A stretch of 64,000 nt of DNA, taken from the NCBI GenBank assembly GCA_903995115.1, contig LR877167.1, positions 62,001 to 126,000 on the forward strand, given 5' to 3'. A program made the position numbers and the translations under genes. The stretch is from Angomonas deanei. Lineage: Eukaryota > Euglenozoa > Kinetoplastea > Trypanosomatida > Trypanosomatidae. How positions within the stretch are numbered: the first letter of the stretch is position 1; every line of letters starts with the position of its first letter. Under the pieces are notes generated by a model. It had not been told where the DNA came from, made no database searches, and saw only the letters and a list, made by a program, of their open reading frames with translations. This document shows positions 30,529 through 39,883 of this stretch, one piece after another.

Positions 30529-31272
30529 ATGTTAACTGGAGCCCAACAAAACAACTTGGCCGCCGCCGGACAGCAGCGCCGTATCAATCCCATTCGTCCT
30601 CTCACGATCAAACAACTCACGGAGGGGATGAGCGTGGGGGACGGTGTGATGGTGATTGACGGGCACGAGGTGACCCAAGCCACCATTGTCGGTCGTGTCG
30701 TCGGGTATGAGAACGCCAACATGGCCGCCGGCGGGGCACAGACCGCGAAACACTTTGGCTACCGTATAACCGACACCACCGGTCTCCTCGTCGCCCGGCA
30801 GTGGGTGGATGGCGGGTCGGAGTCGGAGCCGCTTCCGCTCAACTCACACGTACGTGCGTCGGGGTCGGTGAAGGTATGGCAGGACGCCCCGGTGGTGACG
30901 GGCACCGTCGTCGCGGTGGCGGACAGCAATGAGCTCAACTACCACGCATTGGATGCCATTCTCACCCACCTGCGTCTCACCAAGGGGAACCGTCGGCCGG
31001 TGGAAGGCAAGTCCTCTCTGACCAACACGCCTGGCGCGGTGGGGGTGCAGAACATGCTCCCCGGCGGTAGCAGCAACGTGCCCCTCACAGACCTCCTCGT
31101 TAGCGTCATTCGTCAGAACGCTAATGGGAGTGACTCCGGGATGTCCATGGACGAGCTGGTGGTGTCGGCGCAGGGGTATGGGTTCTCCTCCAAGGACGTG
31201 GGGGCGGCGCTGCGCATTCTAGCTAGTGAGGGAAAGGTGTACCAGATGCACGATAACCGATTTAATATTTAA
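30529..31272 (+). CDS. RPA2: Replication protein A, 28-32 kDa subunit (RPA2)
   Basis: Complete 247-residue RPA2. The OB fold starts at PIRPLTIKQLTEG and includes VTQATIVGRVVGYENA, YRITDTTGLLVARQWVDGG, and HVRASGSVKVWQDAPVVTGT, matching the family pattern. The C-terminal ~70 residues (DLLVSVIRQNANGSDSGMSM, DELVV... to KVYQMHDNRFNI) form the winged helix that binds repair and replication partners. RPA binds single-stranded DNA with RPA1 and RPA3. The N-terminal Ser-rich phosphorylated tail of animal RPA2 is absent: only ~20 residues precede the fold. Frame intact, short spacers on both sides. Confidence 0.92.
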   Translation: MLTGAQQNNLAAAGQQRRINPIRPLTIKQLTEGMSVGDGVMVIDGHEVTQATIVGRVVGYENANMAAGGAQTAKHFGYRITDTTGLLVARQWVDGGSESEPLPLNSHVRASGSVKVWQDAPVVTGTVVAVADSNELNYHALDAILTHLRLTKGNRRPVEGKSSLTNTPGAVGVQNMLPGGSSNVPLTDLLVSVIRQNANGSDSGMSMDELVVSAQGYGFSSKDVGAALRILASEGKVYQMHDNRFNI

Positions 31273-31692
31273 GAAAAATGACATGACCTCCCTTCTTCTT
31301 TTTTAGTTTTTTTTTTTTTTTTTTTTTGGCATAGAAAAAAATGAATTCTTTTTTCTTGCTTTCCCCCCTTTTTTTATACACACAGGGGAAATAATGAGAA
31401 AAGGTGAATTCGTCGATTATATATAAAAAGAACAACAGAACTTCGCACCAAGTGAGAGAGACAAAAAAAAAAGTGTTTTATAGAGCGCATAAATTATTAT
31501 TCTTCTTTACTAATATAAAAAAGAAAGAAAAAAAAAGTTCACTTCTATCACTTTTTTTTGTTCACGATTTGTGTGTATTTGCCTTTCCAAACCCAAATCA
31601 CTTCATCTTACTTTCTCTCTAAAGTCGAAGGATTTCCCTTTTCTCAAACCAACAAATTTAAAAAAAAAAAAATCAACACACACACACACAAG
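31273..31692. other. Intergenic region before zinc-finger gene 1
   Basis: T18 run at 31310-31327, then AT-rich sequence and a C/T tract (CTTACTTTCTCTCTAAAG, AG at 31622-31623) as likely acceptor. A CA-repeat (CACACACACACA) lies immediately before the ATG at 31693. Confidence 0.6.
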
Positions 31693-32151
31693 ATGCCCCG
31701 TTCCCCTAAGGTCAACCGCCACGCCGAGGTGAAGCCCAGCAAGTTCAAGACCACCTTCTGCCAGTTCTATCAGAAGGGAGAGGTGTGCCCCTTCGGTGCC
31801 AAGTGCGCCTTCGCCCACGGCGAGCACGAACTGAAAAAAGAGGAGGATAACGTGTATCTGCTGACCGTGACCGGTCTCCCTCGCCTGGAGGCCCTCTACC
31901 GCAGCCCCGCGCCGCGCAGCCCTGTCACCCCTACCACCCGCCGTCGGCCGGTGATGGTGTCCCTCCCCAAGCACAGCGCCGCCGCGGAGCCTGCGCAGGT
32001 CAGCCCATACGAGGCCACCACGCCAACTTTCAATCATAATGAGGAAAGTGTTCTCCTTGGTAAGAAGGGATTCGTCTACACACAGCAGCACACCAACTGC
32101 CGTCGGGCGCAATCGCTGGTGTACCGTCACGACCCTTACCGCCTCCAGTAA
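31693..32151 (+). CDS. CCCH zinc-finger RNA-binding protein 1 with H-D-P-Y tail
   Basis: Complete 152-residue protein. One CCCH finger of the C-x8-C-x5-C-x3-H type: C23, C32, C38, H42, in KTTFCQFYQKGEVCPFGAKC. The 'KFKTTFC' lead-in matches Tis11-type fingers that bind AU-rich RNA. The C-terminus ends SLVYRHDPYRLQ; H-[DEN]-P-Y motifs near the end of kinetoplastid RNA-binding proteins such as ZC3H11 recruit the MKT1-PBP1 complex, which stabilises bound mRNAs (recalled knowledge). The linker (SLPKHSAAAEPAQVSPYE) is shared with zinc-finger protein 2 at 38.9 kb. With transcription polycistronic, such proteins do the gene-specific control. Followed by a 1.1 kb spacer, presumably a long 3'UTR. Confidence 0.88.
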   Translation: MPRSPKVNRHAEVKPSKFKTTFCQFYQKGEVCPFGAKCAFAHGEHELKKEEDNVYLLTVTGLPRLEALYRSPAPRSPVTPTTRRRPVMVSLPKHSAAAEPAQVSPYEATTPTFNHNEESVLLGKKGFVYTQQHTNCRRAQSLVYRHDPYRLQ

Positions 32152-33295
32152 ATAATAGAAGGAAAGAAAACAAAGTGAGAAATTTTTTTAATTTCTTTCT
32201 TTTCATTTTTTTTTTCTCATTTTTGGATGGCTCCTTATTCGTATGAAGAGTATACATTTCTTAAAAACAAAAAAAGAGAGAAATAAGAAAAAGCGCGTGT
32301 GCGATTTTCTACATTCCTTCTCTTTTTTTGTGAGTGTGTGATCTTTTTTTCTTTTTGTTCGTGTGTTCATACCCCTATCATTGTTTTCTCCAAAAATACC
32401 TGTTGTACAACAAAAAACCATTACGAGAAACAATAAACAAAAAAAAGTTCGAAATCCTTCTTTTTTTTTTTTTTTACTTTTTTTTACTAACAATTAAAAA
32501 AAAAAAGTATTGAAGTGTGACGGTGATGCGTGTGCATCCGAGTAATGATAAATGAAAAAAAGTGAGTTTTACTAAAAGGTGTCTTTTAGCAGGAATTCAA
32601 TTTTTTCACTTCTATCATTTTCTCGAGTTCCACTTTGAATAAAAAGAAAAAAATAAATAAATAAATGATTATTTAACTTTTTTATTTTTATTGTTTATTT
32701 CATCGGACTTTATGATTTTTTATTCGAATGTTTTTTTTTTCTTTTTTTTTTTCTCCGGAAAATGAGAAGTGAATACGAAAAAAATAATAAAAACTGGGTG
32801 TCCTTTTTTTCATTATTTGTTCACTTTACTTTTCGTTTTACAACAAACGGGAATAATAAAAAAGGGAAAAAAACGAGAAAAATTCATTGGTCTCCTTGAA
32901 TGAACATTTATATATACAAAAAAAAAAAAAAAACCTTTTTTTCCAACGTTATTTTTAATACTCTCTCTTTTTTGAAAAAAAAAATAATAATAATATTGTT
33001 ACTGTCTTTTTTGATTCTGTTTTAGTTTATTTGTGTAAAAATGAAAAAAAAAAAAAAAGTTTCTCTCTCTATCTTTATTTCTCTCAGAGTCCGCTAGATC
33101 AAGTCTTTTTTTTAATTAGTTTTTCCTCCCCTTTTTCTTTTTTTTTTTCATTTTTTTTTTCTTTGTAGTTATAATATATACTCACATAAATTATTTGTAT
33201 TATTACTGCACAGACTATACCCCTCTTTTGTTTTATTTTTTTTTTATAAAATAAAATAAAAAAAAAATAAATAAATAAAAATATAATTATAATTC
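32152..33295. other. Long AT-rich spacer between zinc-finger gene 1 and DYRK
   Basis: 1.14 kb of A and T tracts without a credible coding frame. A perfect hairpin CTAAAAG-GTGT-CTTTTAG lies at 32572-32589. Presumably a long 3'UTR plus the kinase leader, with the kinase acceptor somewhere in the T-rich stretch near 33105-33245. Confidence 0.65.
32572..32589. repeat. Perfect 7-bp stem, 4-nt loop hairpin
   Basis: CTAAAAG, loop GTGT, CTTTTAG. It lies 420 nt after the zinc-finger 1 stop in a presumed 3'UTR. The stem is exact; function unknown. Confidence 0.6.
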
Positions 33296-35143
33296 ATGAA
33301 TAGCGCAGAGGTGGAAGGAAACTTCCCCCAGGTGACCCTGCGAGGCCCTGGGGCCCCAATTAAGGTGACAAGTGACAGCAAACCAGCGCCCTACCCTAAT
33401 ACAATAATAATACTAATAGTGGAACGGCGGAGCGTGTACCCCTAGAAAATAACAATAATAATAATAATAATACTAATAGTCATCATCACTTGTTGCCGGT
33501 CCCAAAGACGGCGCAGCATTACGTCGACCCCGCCGCCACGGAGCCCATCACGACGGCCTACACTGCGCATCATCACAATAATCATAATAATAATAGTAAT
33601 AATAATACGAACGTGGTGCGACCTCCAGCAGAGCAGATCCTTACCTCCTCCTCTCATGGTCTAGCCCCCAGCGGTCCCGCCGCTACCACCATCAATAATA
33701 ATAATAATAATAATGTAAAGAATAGTATCAATAGAAATAACTCCGCAGAAAGGGACGACTCCCCCTCTCTGCAGCCTTACTCTAGTAAAGAAACTACTAC
33801 TACGACTACTTCTCACAATAATAATAATAATAATACGGTAGACCCAGCAGCAGCAGCTCCTCCCATCAAAGTACCAAAGGAAGCAGTGGTGCCAGCCGCC
33901 GAGAGCAGCAGCACTAGTAAAGTAGAAGCAGACAAGGTGATCCCCAAGGAGGAGGATCTTCCTCGTCCCTCTACCGCCCTCACCGTGCATCTTGTGGCGC
34001 TGTATAAGCATATTAACGGCCGTTACTGTCTGCAGCGCCGGCAGGAGAGCCCAGGGCCAAAGTATAACAATGGCTTCGATGATCGGGATGGACACTATGT
34101 GGTGCTCGCTGGGGAAGAGATACTGCAGCGTTACACGGTGCAGGAAGGTGCTCGGTAAAGGTAGTTTTGGCACCGTCGTCCGCTGCTACGATGAGAAGCG
34201 ACGGGAGACGGTGGCGCTCAAGATCACGCGACAGGGCGCCAACTTCCGGAATCAGGCCAAACTAGAGTTGGATATTTTAATTCGACTGAATCAAAATCCA
34301 AACTTGAATTACTTGGTGGTGAAACTGCTAAAAGTATTTGAGTGGCAGGGGCACTTGGTGCTCGTGTTTGAGCTGCTTAGTTTTAATTTATATCAGCTCA
34401 TCAAGTGTACACGGTACAACGGCGTCAGCCTCGACCTCGTGCGTAAGTTTGCCTACCAGCTGGTGCACACCTTGCTCGCTCTGGAGAATACGCAGCCCCA
34501 TCCCATCATCCACTGCGACCTCAAACCAGAAAATATTCTCCTACGGAATCAAAACCGAAGTGGCATTCGTCTCATTGACTTTGGCAGTGCCTGCTACGCC
34601 AATAAGAAGTTACACCGTTACATTCAGTCCCGCTTCTATCGCAGTCCGGAGGTGATCTTGTACCTTGACTACGGCACGGCGATTGACCGGTGGAGCCTGG
34701 GGTGTGTCCTGGTGGAGCTCCACACAGGGATGCCACTGTTTGACGGACGCACCGAGGCCGCCCAGCTCGCCCGCTTCGAGTCCACGCTAGGCCCTATCCC
34801 AGCCGATATGCTCGCCGCCAGTAGCAAGACCAGCAAGTTCTATAGCGGCGGGGCGCAGGGCGGGTACAAGCTGAAGGAAGCGCTGCTGCCACGGCGCAGC
34901 CTGGAGACCGTGCTGGGGGTCACCACCGGCGGACCCAGAGGCAGCCGCAAGGGCACCGCCGGACACGACGTCCTGCATTATCAGGAGTTTTTGGATTTTA
35001 TAGAAAAGTTGTTGCGGTACCGCCCGGAGGAACGTATTTCCTGCGAGGACGCTCTGCGACACCCGTTTTTGTTACCCCTCTATACCGCGGAGCAGACGAC
35101 CGGGGATCAGGCAAAGCATAAACCACAGGAGACGGCAACGTAA
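33296..35143 (+). CDS. DYRK-family dual-specificity kinase, frame interrupted twice
   Basis: About 615 residues across three frames. A 250-residue N-terminal region is rich in Asn, Ser, Pro and Thr runs. A DYRK homology box (NNGFDDRDGHYVVLAGEEIL) then leads straight into the kinase domain: LGKGSFGTVV (P-loop), VALKITR (Lys), HCDLKPENILL (catalytic loop), DFGSAC (DFG), YIQSRFYRSPEVIL and DRWSLGCVLVELHTG. DYRKs autophosphorylate the second Tyr of a Y-x-Y loop motif; here the first Tyr is replaced (LHRYIQSR), the second kept. Breaks: AA at 33403-33404 (needs AAA) and GG at 34143-34144 (needs G), the latter exactly between the DH box and the P-loop. Start at 33296 gives MNSAEVEGNFPQV; no earlier start is evident. 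Confidence 0.85.
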
Positions 35144-35625
35144 AAAAGAAAAACAAAAAAATACTAGAGAACTGTTTTTTTGTTGTTGAATCGAAAATTA
35201 ATATATATATATTAAGACGAGCGCCTCTTTTCTCTGTTCTGTTCGACCATTTAGAATGCTGAAAATCTGATTTATATTTATTTATATAAAAAAATAATAA
35301 AATAAAAGAATAAATACGAATGAGCCTTTTTTTTTTTTTTTTACCTCGTTTCTTTTTCAAGTTTGTTTTTAAAAAATTAATAATAATAAGTAAATTCGTT
35401 TTTTTTTTTTGTATGTTCACTAGTGTATACAGTCTATTATCGCAAATAAACAACTATACATTCTTTTTACGTTTACCCTTAAAAGAAGAAAAAGTACGAT
35501 TTTCTTTTGGTTCCATATCACTATTCATGTCACTATTATTTTCATTTTTCTTTCCATCTCTTCAAAAAAAAGCATTTTAGCAAAAACACTACAACTATAA
35601 TAACATTTCATTTTTTTTTCAAACG
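35144..35625. other. Intergenic region, no gene seen
   Basis: AT-rich with T18 at 35325-35342. A (TA)n palindrome at about 35200-35215. The sequence CTTCAAAAAAAAGCATTTTAG (AG at 35579-35580) precedes the PP2C start and may hold its splice acceptor. Confidence 0.6.
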
Positions 35626-36840
35626 ATGCCACCGAAAAAGGGAAACAATAATAAAAAAAACAAAAAAAATGTAGAGGATGAGGACTTTGATAAAATCCTG
35701 TCCGACCTCAAGAAGGCTACCAAGCAGGCCGGCAAGGAGCGCGAAAAAGAGATGGAGAGGGAGCGTGAAATCCGAGAAAAGAGGGAAAAGGCCCATGAGG
35801 AGCTCCTCAAGAAGTCGCAGACCAACGACCTCGAGCAGGCTCTCCTCCGCAAGAAGCAGCAGCAAGACTTCCAAGATCTCTTGCAGCGCTTGATGGCCGC
35901 CCAGCGCCCTTTCCTGGATGCCCCTAACACCAACTTCAAGGGTGAGGTCGCCACCGACAATAAACACTTCAATGTCGCCGTCGGGGAGATGCAAGGCTGG
36001 CGCAATAGTATGGAAGATAATCACTTTATCAAGGTGGACGGCCTACAGCAGGAAGGGAAGGGACCCAAGAAGGCGGAGGAAGGACTCTTCGGTGTGTTTG
36101 ACGGGCACAGCGGCAAGCAAGCCGCGGACTACTGCGCTGCGCAGATGGCGCCCCTCTGTGAGAAGTACTACAAGCCCGAGGGGATTCAGTTCGAGGAGGT
36201 CTTTCTGGAGATGGACCGTCAGCTAGAGAAGAAGGTGAACGATGACTCTGGGTGCACCTCTGTCGTCGTGCATGTGACACCGAAGGTGGTCCGCTGTGCG
36301 AGTGTGGGCGACTCCAGGGCCGTGCTCTGCCGCCGTGCCGCTGCCACAGCCAACAGCGAGGAGGTCTTCGAGGTCAATGGCGTCTCCTACGAGGCCGTCG
36401 CGCTCAGCTACGACCACAAGCCAGAGGTGCCGGAGGAGCAGGCGCGCATTGAGGCCATCGGCGGCCACGTGCAGGCCAACCGCGTGAACGGACAGCTCGC
36501 CATGTCCCGTGCGCTCGGAGACTTCACCTACAAGCAGAACAAGGACAAGAAGGTGGAGGAGCAGCTAGTCATCCCCAATCCTACCGTCATCGAGGCCCCT
36601 CGCGCCCCGGAGGATGTGTTTGTCGTCCTCGCCTGCGACGGTATCTTTGACGTCCTCACCAACAAGGAGCTCTGCATGTTTATTATGCAGCAGAAGGAGG
36701 TGGAGAAGGTCGGCAGCAACAAGGAAATTTGCGAAAAGACGTGCCGTCACTGTTTGGCGCCGGCGGACGGCCCCGGCGGTCAGTGCACCCGTGCGGAGGG
36801 AACAGACAACATGACGATCATGATTGTCGACTTGTTGTAA
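35626..36840 (+). CDS. PP2C-family Ser/Thr phosphatase with coiled-coil N-terminus
   Basis: Complete 404-residue PPM/PP2C phosphatase. Residues 1-95 are a highly charged helix (KEREKEMEREREIREKREK), the rest a canonical catalytic domain: VAVGEMQGWRNSMEDNH, GVFDGHSGKQAADY, SGCTSVVVHVTPKVVRCASV, GDSRAVLC, AMSRALGDFTYKQN, VLACDGIFDVLTNKEL and GTDNMTIMIVDLL. All metal-binding acids are present (MED, DGH, CDG, TDN). The DGHSG motif is the common form, unlike the DGHRG of the other PP2C at 2983-4721. The coiled coil probably anchors or dimerises it; substrates unknown. Strong C-biased codons in the catalytic part, frame intact. Confidence 0.93.
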   Translation: MPPKKGNNNKKNKKNVEDEDFDKILSDLKKATKQAGKEREKEMEREREIREKREKAHEELLKKSQTNDLEQALLRKKQQQDFQDLLQRLMAAQRPFLDAPNTNFKGEVATDNKHFNVAVGEMQGWRNSMEDNHFIKVDGLQQEGKGPKKAEEGLFGVFDGHSGKQAADYCAAQMAPLCEKYYKPEGIQFEEVFLEMDRQLEKKVNDDSGCTSVVVHVTPKVVRCASVGDSRAVLCRRAAATANSEEVFEVNGVSYEAVALSYDHKPEVPEEQARIEAIGGHVQANRVNGQLAMSRALGDFTYKQNKDKKVEEQLVIPNPTVIEAPRAPEDVFVVLACDGIFDVLTNKELCMFIMQQKEVEKVGSNKEICEKTCRHCLAPADGPGGQCTRAEGTDNMTIMIVDLL

Positions 36841-37471
36841 GAAGGGTTCGCACTTCTTTTTTTTTTTTGTTTTGTTTGTTTCCGTTTTTAGCATTTTTTG
36901 AACAGAAAATAATGAAATTTATATACGTTAATGGCACTAACGCGTTGTCACCTGCGGGGATCCCTCCTCTTCATTGTTCTTGTTTTTTTGTGTTTCTCAT
37001 TGTAAAATGAAAAGATAAAAATAAAAATAAATAAAGAAGACTAGGGATGTCTTTTAAAAAAAAAAAAAAACACTAGTGTTTCTAACTCTACAGTAATAAC
37101 TCTTAAAAGAAAAAAAAAATTGAAAATAATACTGAATCCATAAACAAATTTCTTAGGATTCACGACGAAACAATACTGTTGTTTTGTTTTAATTAATAAT
37201 AACAAAAAAAAAAAAAAAAAAAAAAACTGTTTTTGATGTGAATCCTGTTATTTGGCTGTAGTAAGCGTATCTCAACTATGTTTCTTACTTTTTTCTTTTT
37301 CTCTTCATTTTTTTTTTCTTATTTTTTATAGTAATATATTTGTACATTAAAATACAACCGCTTTTTTGTGTTGTGTTCACCACTTTGTTTTTTTTGTACT
37401 TCATTCTTTTTTTTTTTTTTTTATTACACATATTTACATATAAAGTCCGTTCCCAAAAAAAAAAAAAAAAA
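36841..37471. other. Intergenic region with inverted repeats and long A tract
   Basis: Contains the perfect palindrome AAACACTAGTGTTT at about 37068-37081, an inverted repeat AGGATTCAC (37155-37163) / GTGAATCCT (37238-37246) and an A23 run at 37204-37226. T-rich sequence follows up to the next start. Presumed 3'UTR of PP2C plus leader of the next gene. Confidence 0.55.
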
Positions 37472-38023
37472 ATGAGCCTTCCACTTCAGCAAGATCCGCT
37501 CAAGTTGTCGTCGGACTTCTTCCGCGATATGATTATCACACCACACGAAAAAGAAGAAAAGAAGTGTCACAAAACCGACGACGCACCGTCGCTGCCACAA
37601 CTCTCCTCGACCCCACTGACCTCCTCCTCTAGCGAGCTGTCTGGGGAGGAAATGCCAACGACACACGACGAGCATCATCATCATAATATTATGAATATTA
37701 ATAATCGACCTTATCACATTCCACAGAATTATTCCCCCCTGTCGGTTCACTTCGATGAAAGTACGTTTAACAAAAAAACGGCGTCACAGGAAAATGTAAA
37801 TTTTCGTTTTTCGACGTCGTCGTGTTGTTGTTGTCGTGGAATGTGTTATTGTGCCTCGATTGTGCCGCCACCACCACTGATGGCGCCAGCGAAACCAGCA
37901 AACACACAAAACAAACAAAAAAAGAATATTTGTAAAGTGATTTCGTCTCGTCCGACGTCTCGCTATCACGTCCCACTGCATCTCACGCCAGTGGTGTTTC
38001 TCATGAAGGAAACGAAAAAATAA
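37472..38023 (+). CDS. Unknown 183-residue protein with Cys cluster
   Basis: Complete frame from the ATG that follows an A18 run. Not recognised. N-terminal half Ser/Thr/Pro-rich with a His run (DEHHHHN); the middle has SSCCCCCRGMCYCA, eight cysteines in thirteen residues, followed by a proline-rich stretch (VPPPPLMAPAKP). The end is basic (KKNICKVISSRPTSRYHVPL). The Cys cluster could be palmitoylated, bind metal, or both. Coding is likely, since codons such as TCGTCG and CCACCACCACTG contrast with the surrounding AT tracts, but no homologue comes to mind. It lies between PP2C and zinc-finger gene 2, each separated by unusually long spacers. Confidence 0.6.
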   Translation: MSLPLQQDPLKLSSDFFRDMIITPHEKEEKKCHKTDDAPSLPQLSSTPLTSSSSELSGEEMPTTHDEHHHHNIMNINNRPYHIPQNYSPLSVHFDESTFNKKTASQENVNFRFSTSSCCCCRGMCYCASIVPPPPLMAPAKPANTQNKQKKNICKVISSRPTSRYHVPLHLTPVVFLMKETKK

Positions 38024-38906
38024 CAATATTCTAGAAAAAAAAAAAAGAAATAAAAAAAAAAATACAAACAGATGAGGTAACTCTCTCCTAGAGAGGAAAA
38101 ACAAAATCAAAAAAACAAAAAAGATGCATATATACGAAGGATTGTTTTTCTATTACTATTATCATTAGCATCATGTTAATTCTTTTTTTTTTTTTTTTCT
38201 GTTTGTGTGTTTTGACAACGTTTTTTTTTTTTTTTTAATTTTATAACTATTCATGCTTTGCTAAAAAAATCCAAAAACAATTCAGTTTCCTAGAAGAACA
38301 CTCTATGTCTTTTTCTTTTTTTTACTTTTTTTTTTTTTTTCCACACCAGAACTATAAAAATATATACGTTGATTTTCCTTTTTTTTTTTGTTTTGATTTT
38401 TTTTCAATTGGCCCATCAAAGAGGTAATTTTTTTGGTGTTTGGCACTTTTTTTTATTTCTAATCGTGTTTTATATAAAAAAATATTCGATGTTGTGGAAA
38501 AAAAAAAGATTAAAAAAAAAAAAGAGAGACTGTTTTATTAGAGTAGAAAAAAGGAAAAAGAAAAGACTCGTGTGAGATCTTTAAGAAAAAAAAGGCTTTG
38601 TTTTGGAAAATGAAAAAATATATATAAAAAAAAGACTGTGTTAGTTTTTTTTTTTTTTTTTAATCGAAACAAAAAATGAAAAAAAGCAATCAATCAGTTT
38701 TACCTGCAAGCGTACTACTTCTTCTACATGACTTTGTACTTTTTTTTTTCTCTATTTCTATTTTCCTCCGAATAGGTTTTATCCGTTATTATTTTCATTT
38801 CCTTTTTTTTACTTATAAAGCCTCCCAAAATAATAAAGAAGAAAAAAAACCAAAAATAAATATCATTATTCAATCATTACCTATAAAAACACTAAAAAAA
38901 ATTAAA
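38024..38906. other. Long AT-rich spacer before zinc-finger gene 2
   Basis: 880 bp of alternating T and A tracts, for example T18 near 38181-38198 and T16 at 38221-38236. In-frame codons upstream of the ATG at 38907 code a Phe/Lys/Ile-rich low-complexity string and are not taken as coding. No RNA gene recognised. Confidence 0.6.
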
Positions 38907-39499
38907 ATGCCGAAAGTTAACAAACACGCCGAGGTGAAGCCCAGCAAGTTCAAGACCACTTTTTGTCAGTTTTACAAAAAAGGAGAGGTGTGCCCCTTCG
39001 GTGCCAAGTGCGCCTTCGCCCACAGTGAAGAAGAATTGAAAAAAGAAGATGATAATGTGTATCTCATCAAGACCACTGGTTTACTGCGGTTAGAGGCATT
39101 CTTCAGTGACGCCGCGGTGGAAGTCCCTACCACTGTTGAAGTTAAGAAAGAAGAAAAGGAAAAGGAAACACAAAAAGAAGAAAAATCAGTTTTGATTGAA
39201 AGTTCCGTCACCACTCGCCCCGCACCCGCCGTCGGCCGGTGATGGTGTCCCTCCCCAAGCACAGCGCCGCCGCGGAGCCTGCGCAGGTCAGCCCGTACGA
39301 CTACCAGCAAGACACCAACGTCGCGCAGTTTAGTTACGCCAACACGGCCCCTTCGTATTATTACTATCATCATCAATATCAGCAGCCGCTGCCGGCGGTG
39401 GTGCCGGAGGGAGGGAAGTGCCAGAACATGCACACGACGTGCAGACGAGAGCAATCGCTGGTCTACCGTCACAACCCTTACCGGTTCAATGAATATTAA
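38907..39499 (+). CDS. CCCH zinc-finger RNA-binding protein 2 with H-N-P-Y tail, frame interrupted once
   Basis: About 197 residues, paralogue of the gene at 31693. It has the same finger (TTFCQFYKKGEVCPFGAKC plus AFAH), then an acidic Lys/Glu-rich linker (KKEEKEKETQKEEKS) that protein 1 lacks, the shared SLPKHSAAAEPAQVSPY segment, a Tyr/Gln-rich stretch and the end SLVYRHNPYRFNEY. HNPY matches the MKT1-binding motif of ZC3H11 as I recall it. The frame shifts at CCCC 39218-39221 (CCCCC needed), just before the block identical to paralogue 1. Without the shift the product would end at the stop overlapping 39240-39242 and lose the HNPY tail, so the site decides whether it can recruit MKT1. (AAT)9 follows the stop directly. 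Confidence 0.82.
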
Positions 39500-39526
39500 A
39501 ATAATAATAATAATAATAATAATAAT
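39500..39526 (+). repeat. (AAT)9 immediately after the zinc-finger 2 stop
   Basis: Nine AAT units start at the base after TAA. They remain in frame with the gene and the frame stays open to a TAA at 39566-39568, coding Asn9 then RKKELPGAYKKGK if read through. Confidence 0.8.
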
Positions 39527-39883
39527 AGAAAAAAGGAACTACCCGGAGCGTACAAGAAAGGGAAATAATAATAGAAAAAAGAATCTCTTCCAGAACATAT
39601 ATACTCTTATTGGTTGTTCTGTTGGTGTATTTCTTTTTTTTATTATTTATTTATTATTTTCACTTTCATTTACGACTCAGAGTAACGTATTGATGAGCTT
39701 TCGTGAGAATGATTTTTTTTTTTACGTTTTTATTGTTGTAAAATTTTGATATTTTGGGTTTTTTTTTTCTTTTTTTTGGCTTTTGTTCGAAGCTGAAAAA
39801 TGGATTTATGTCTGACAACCGATAAAAAAAAAAAAATAGAAAAAGGAAAAAAAAAAAAATTAATTAATGAATAATGTATTTGA

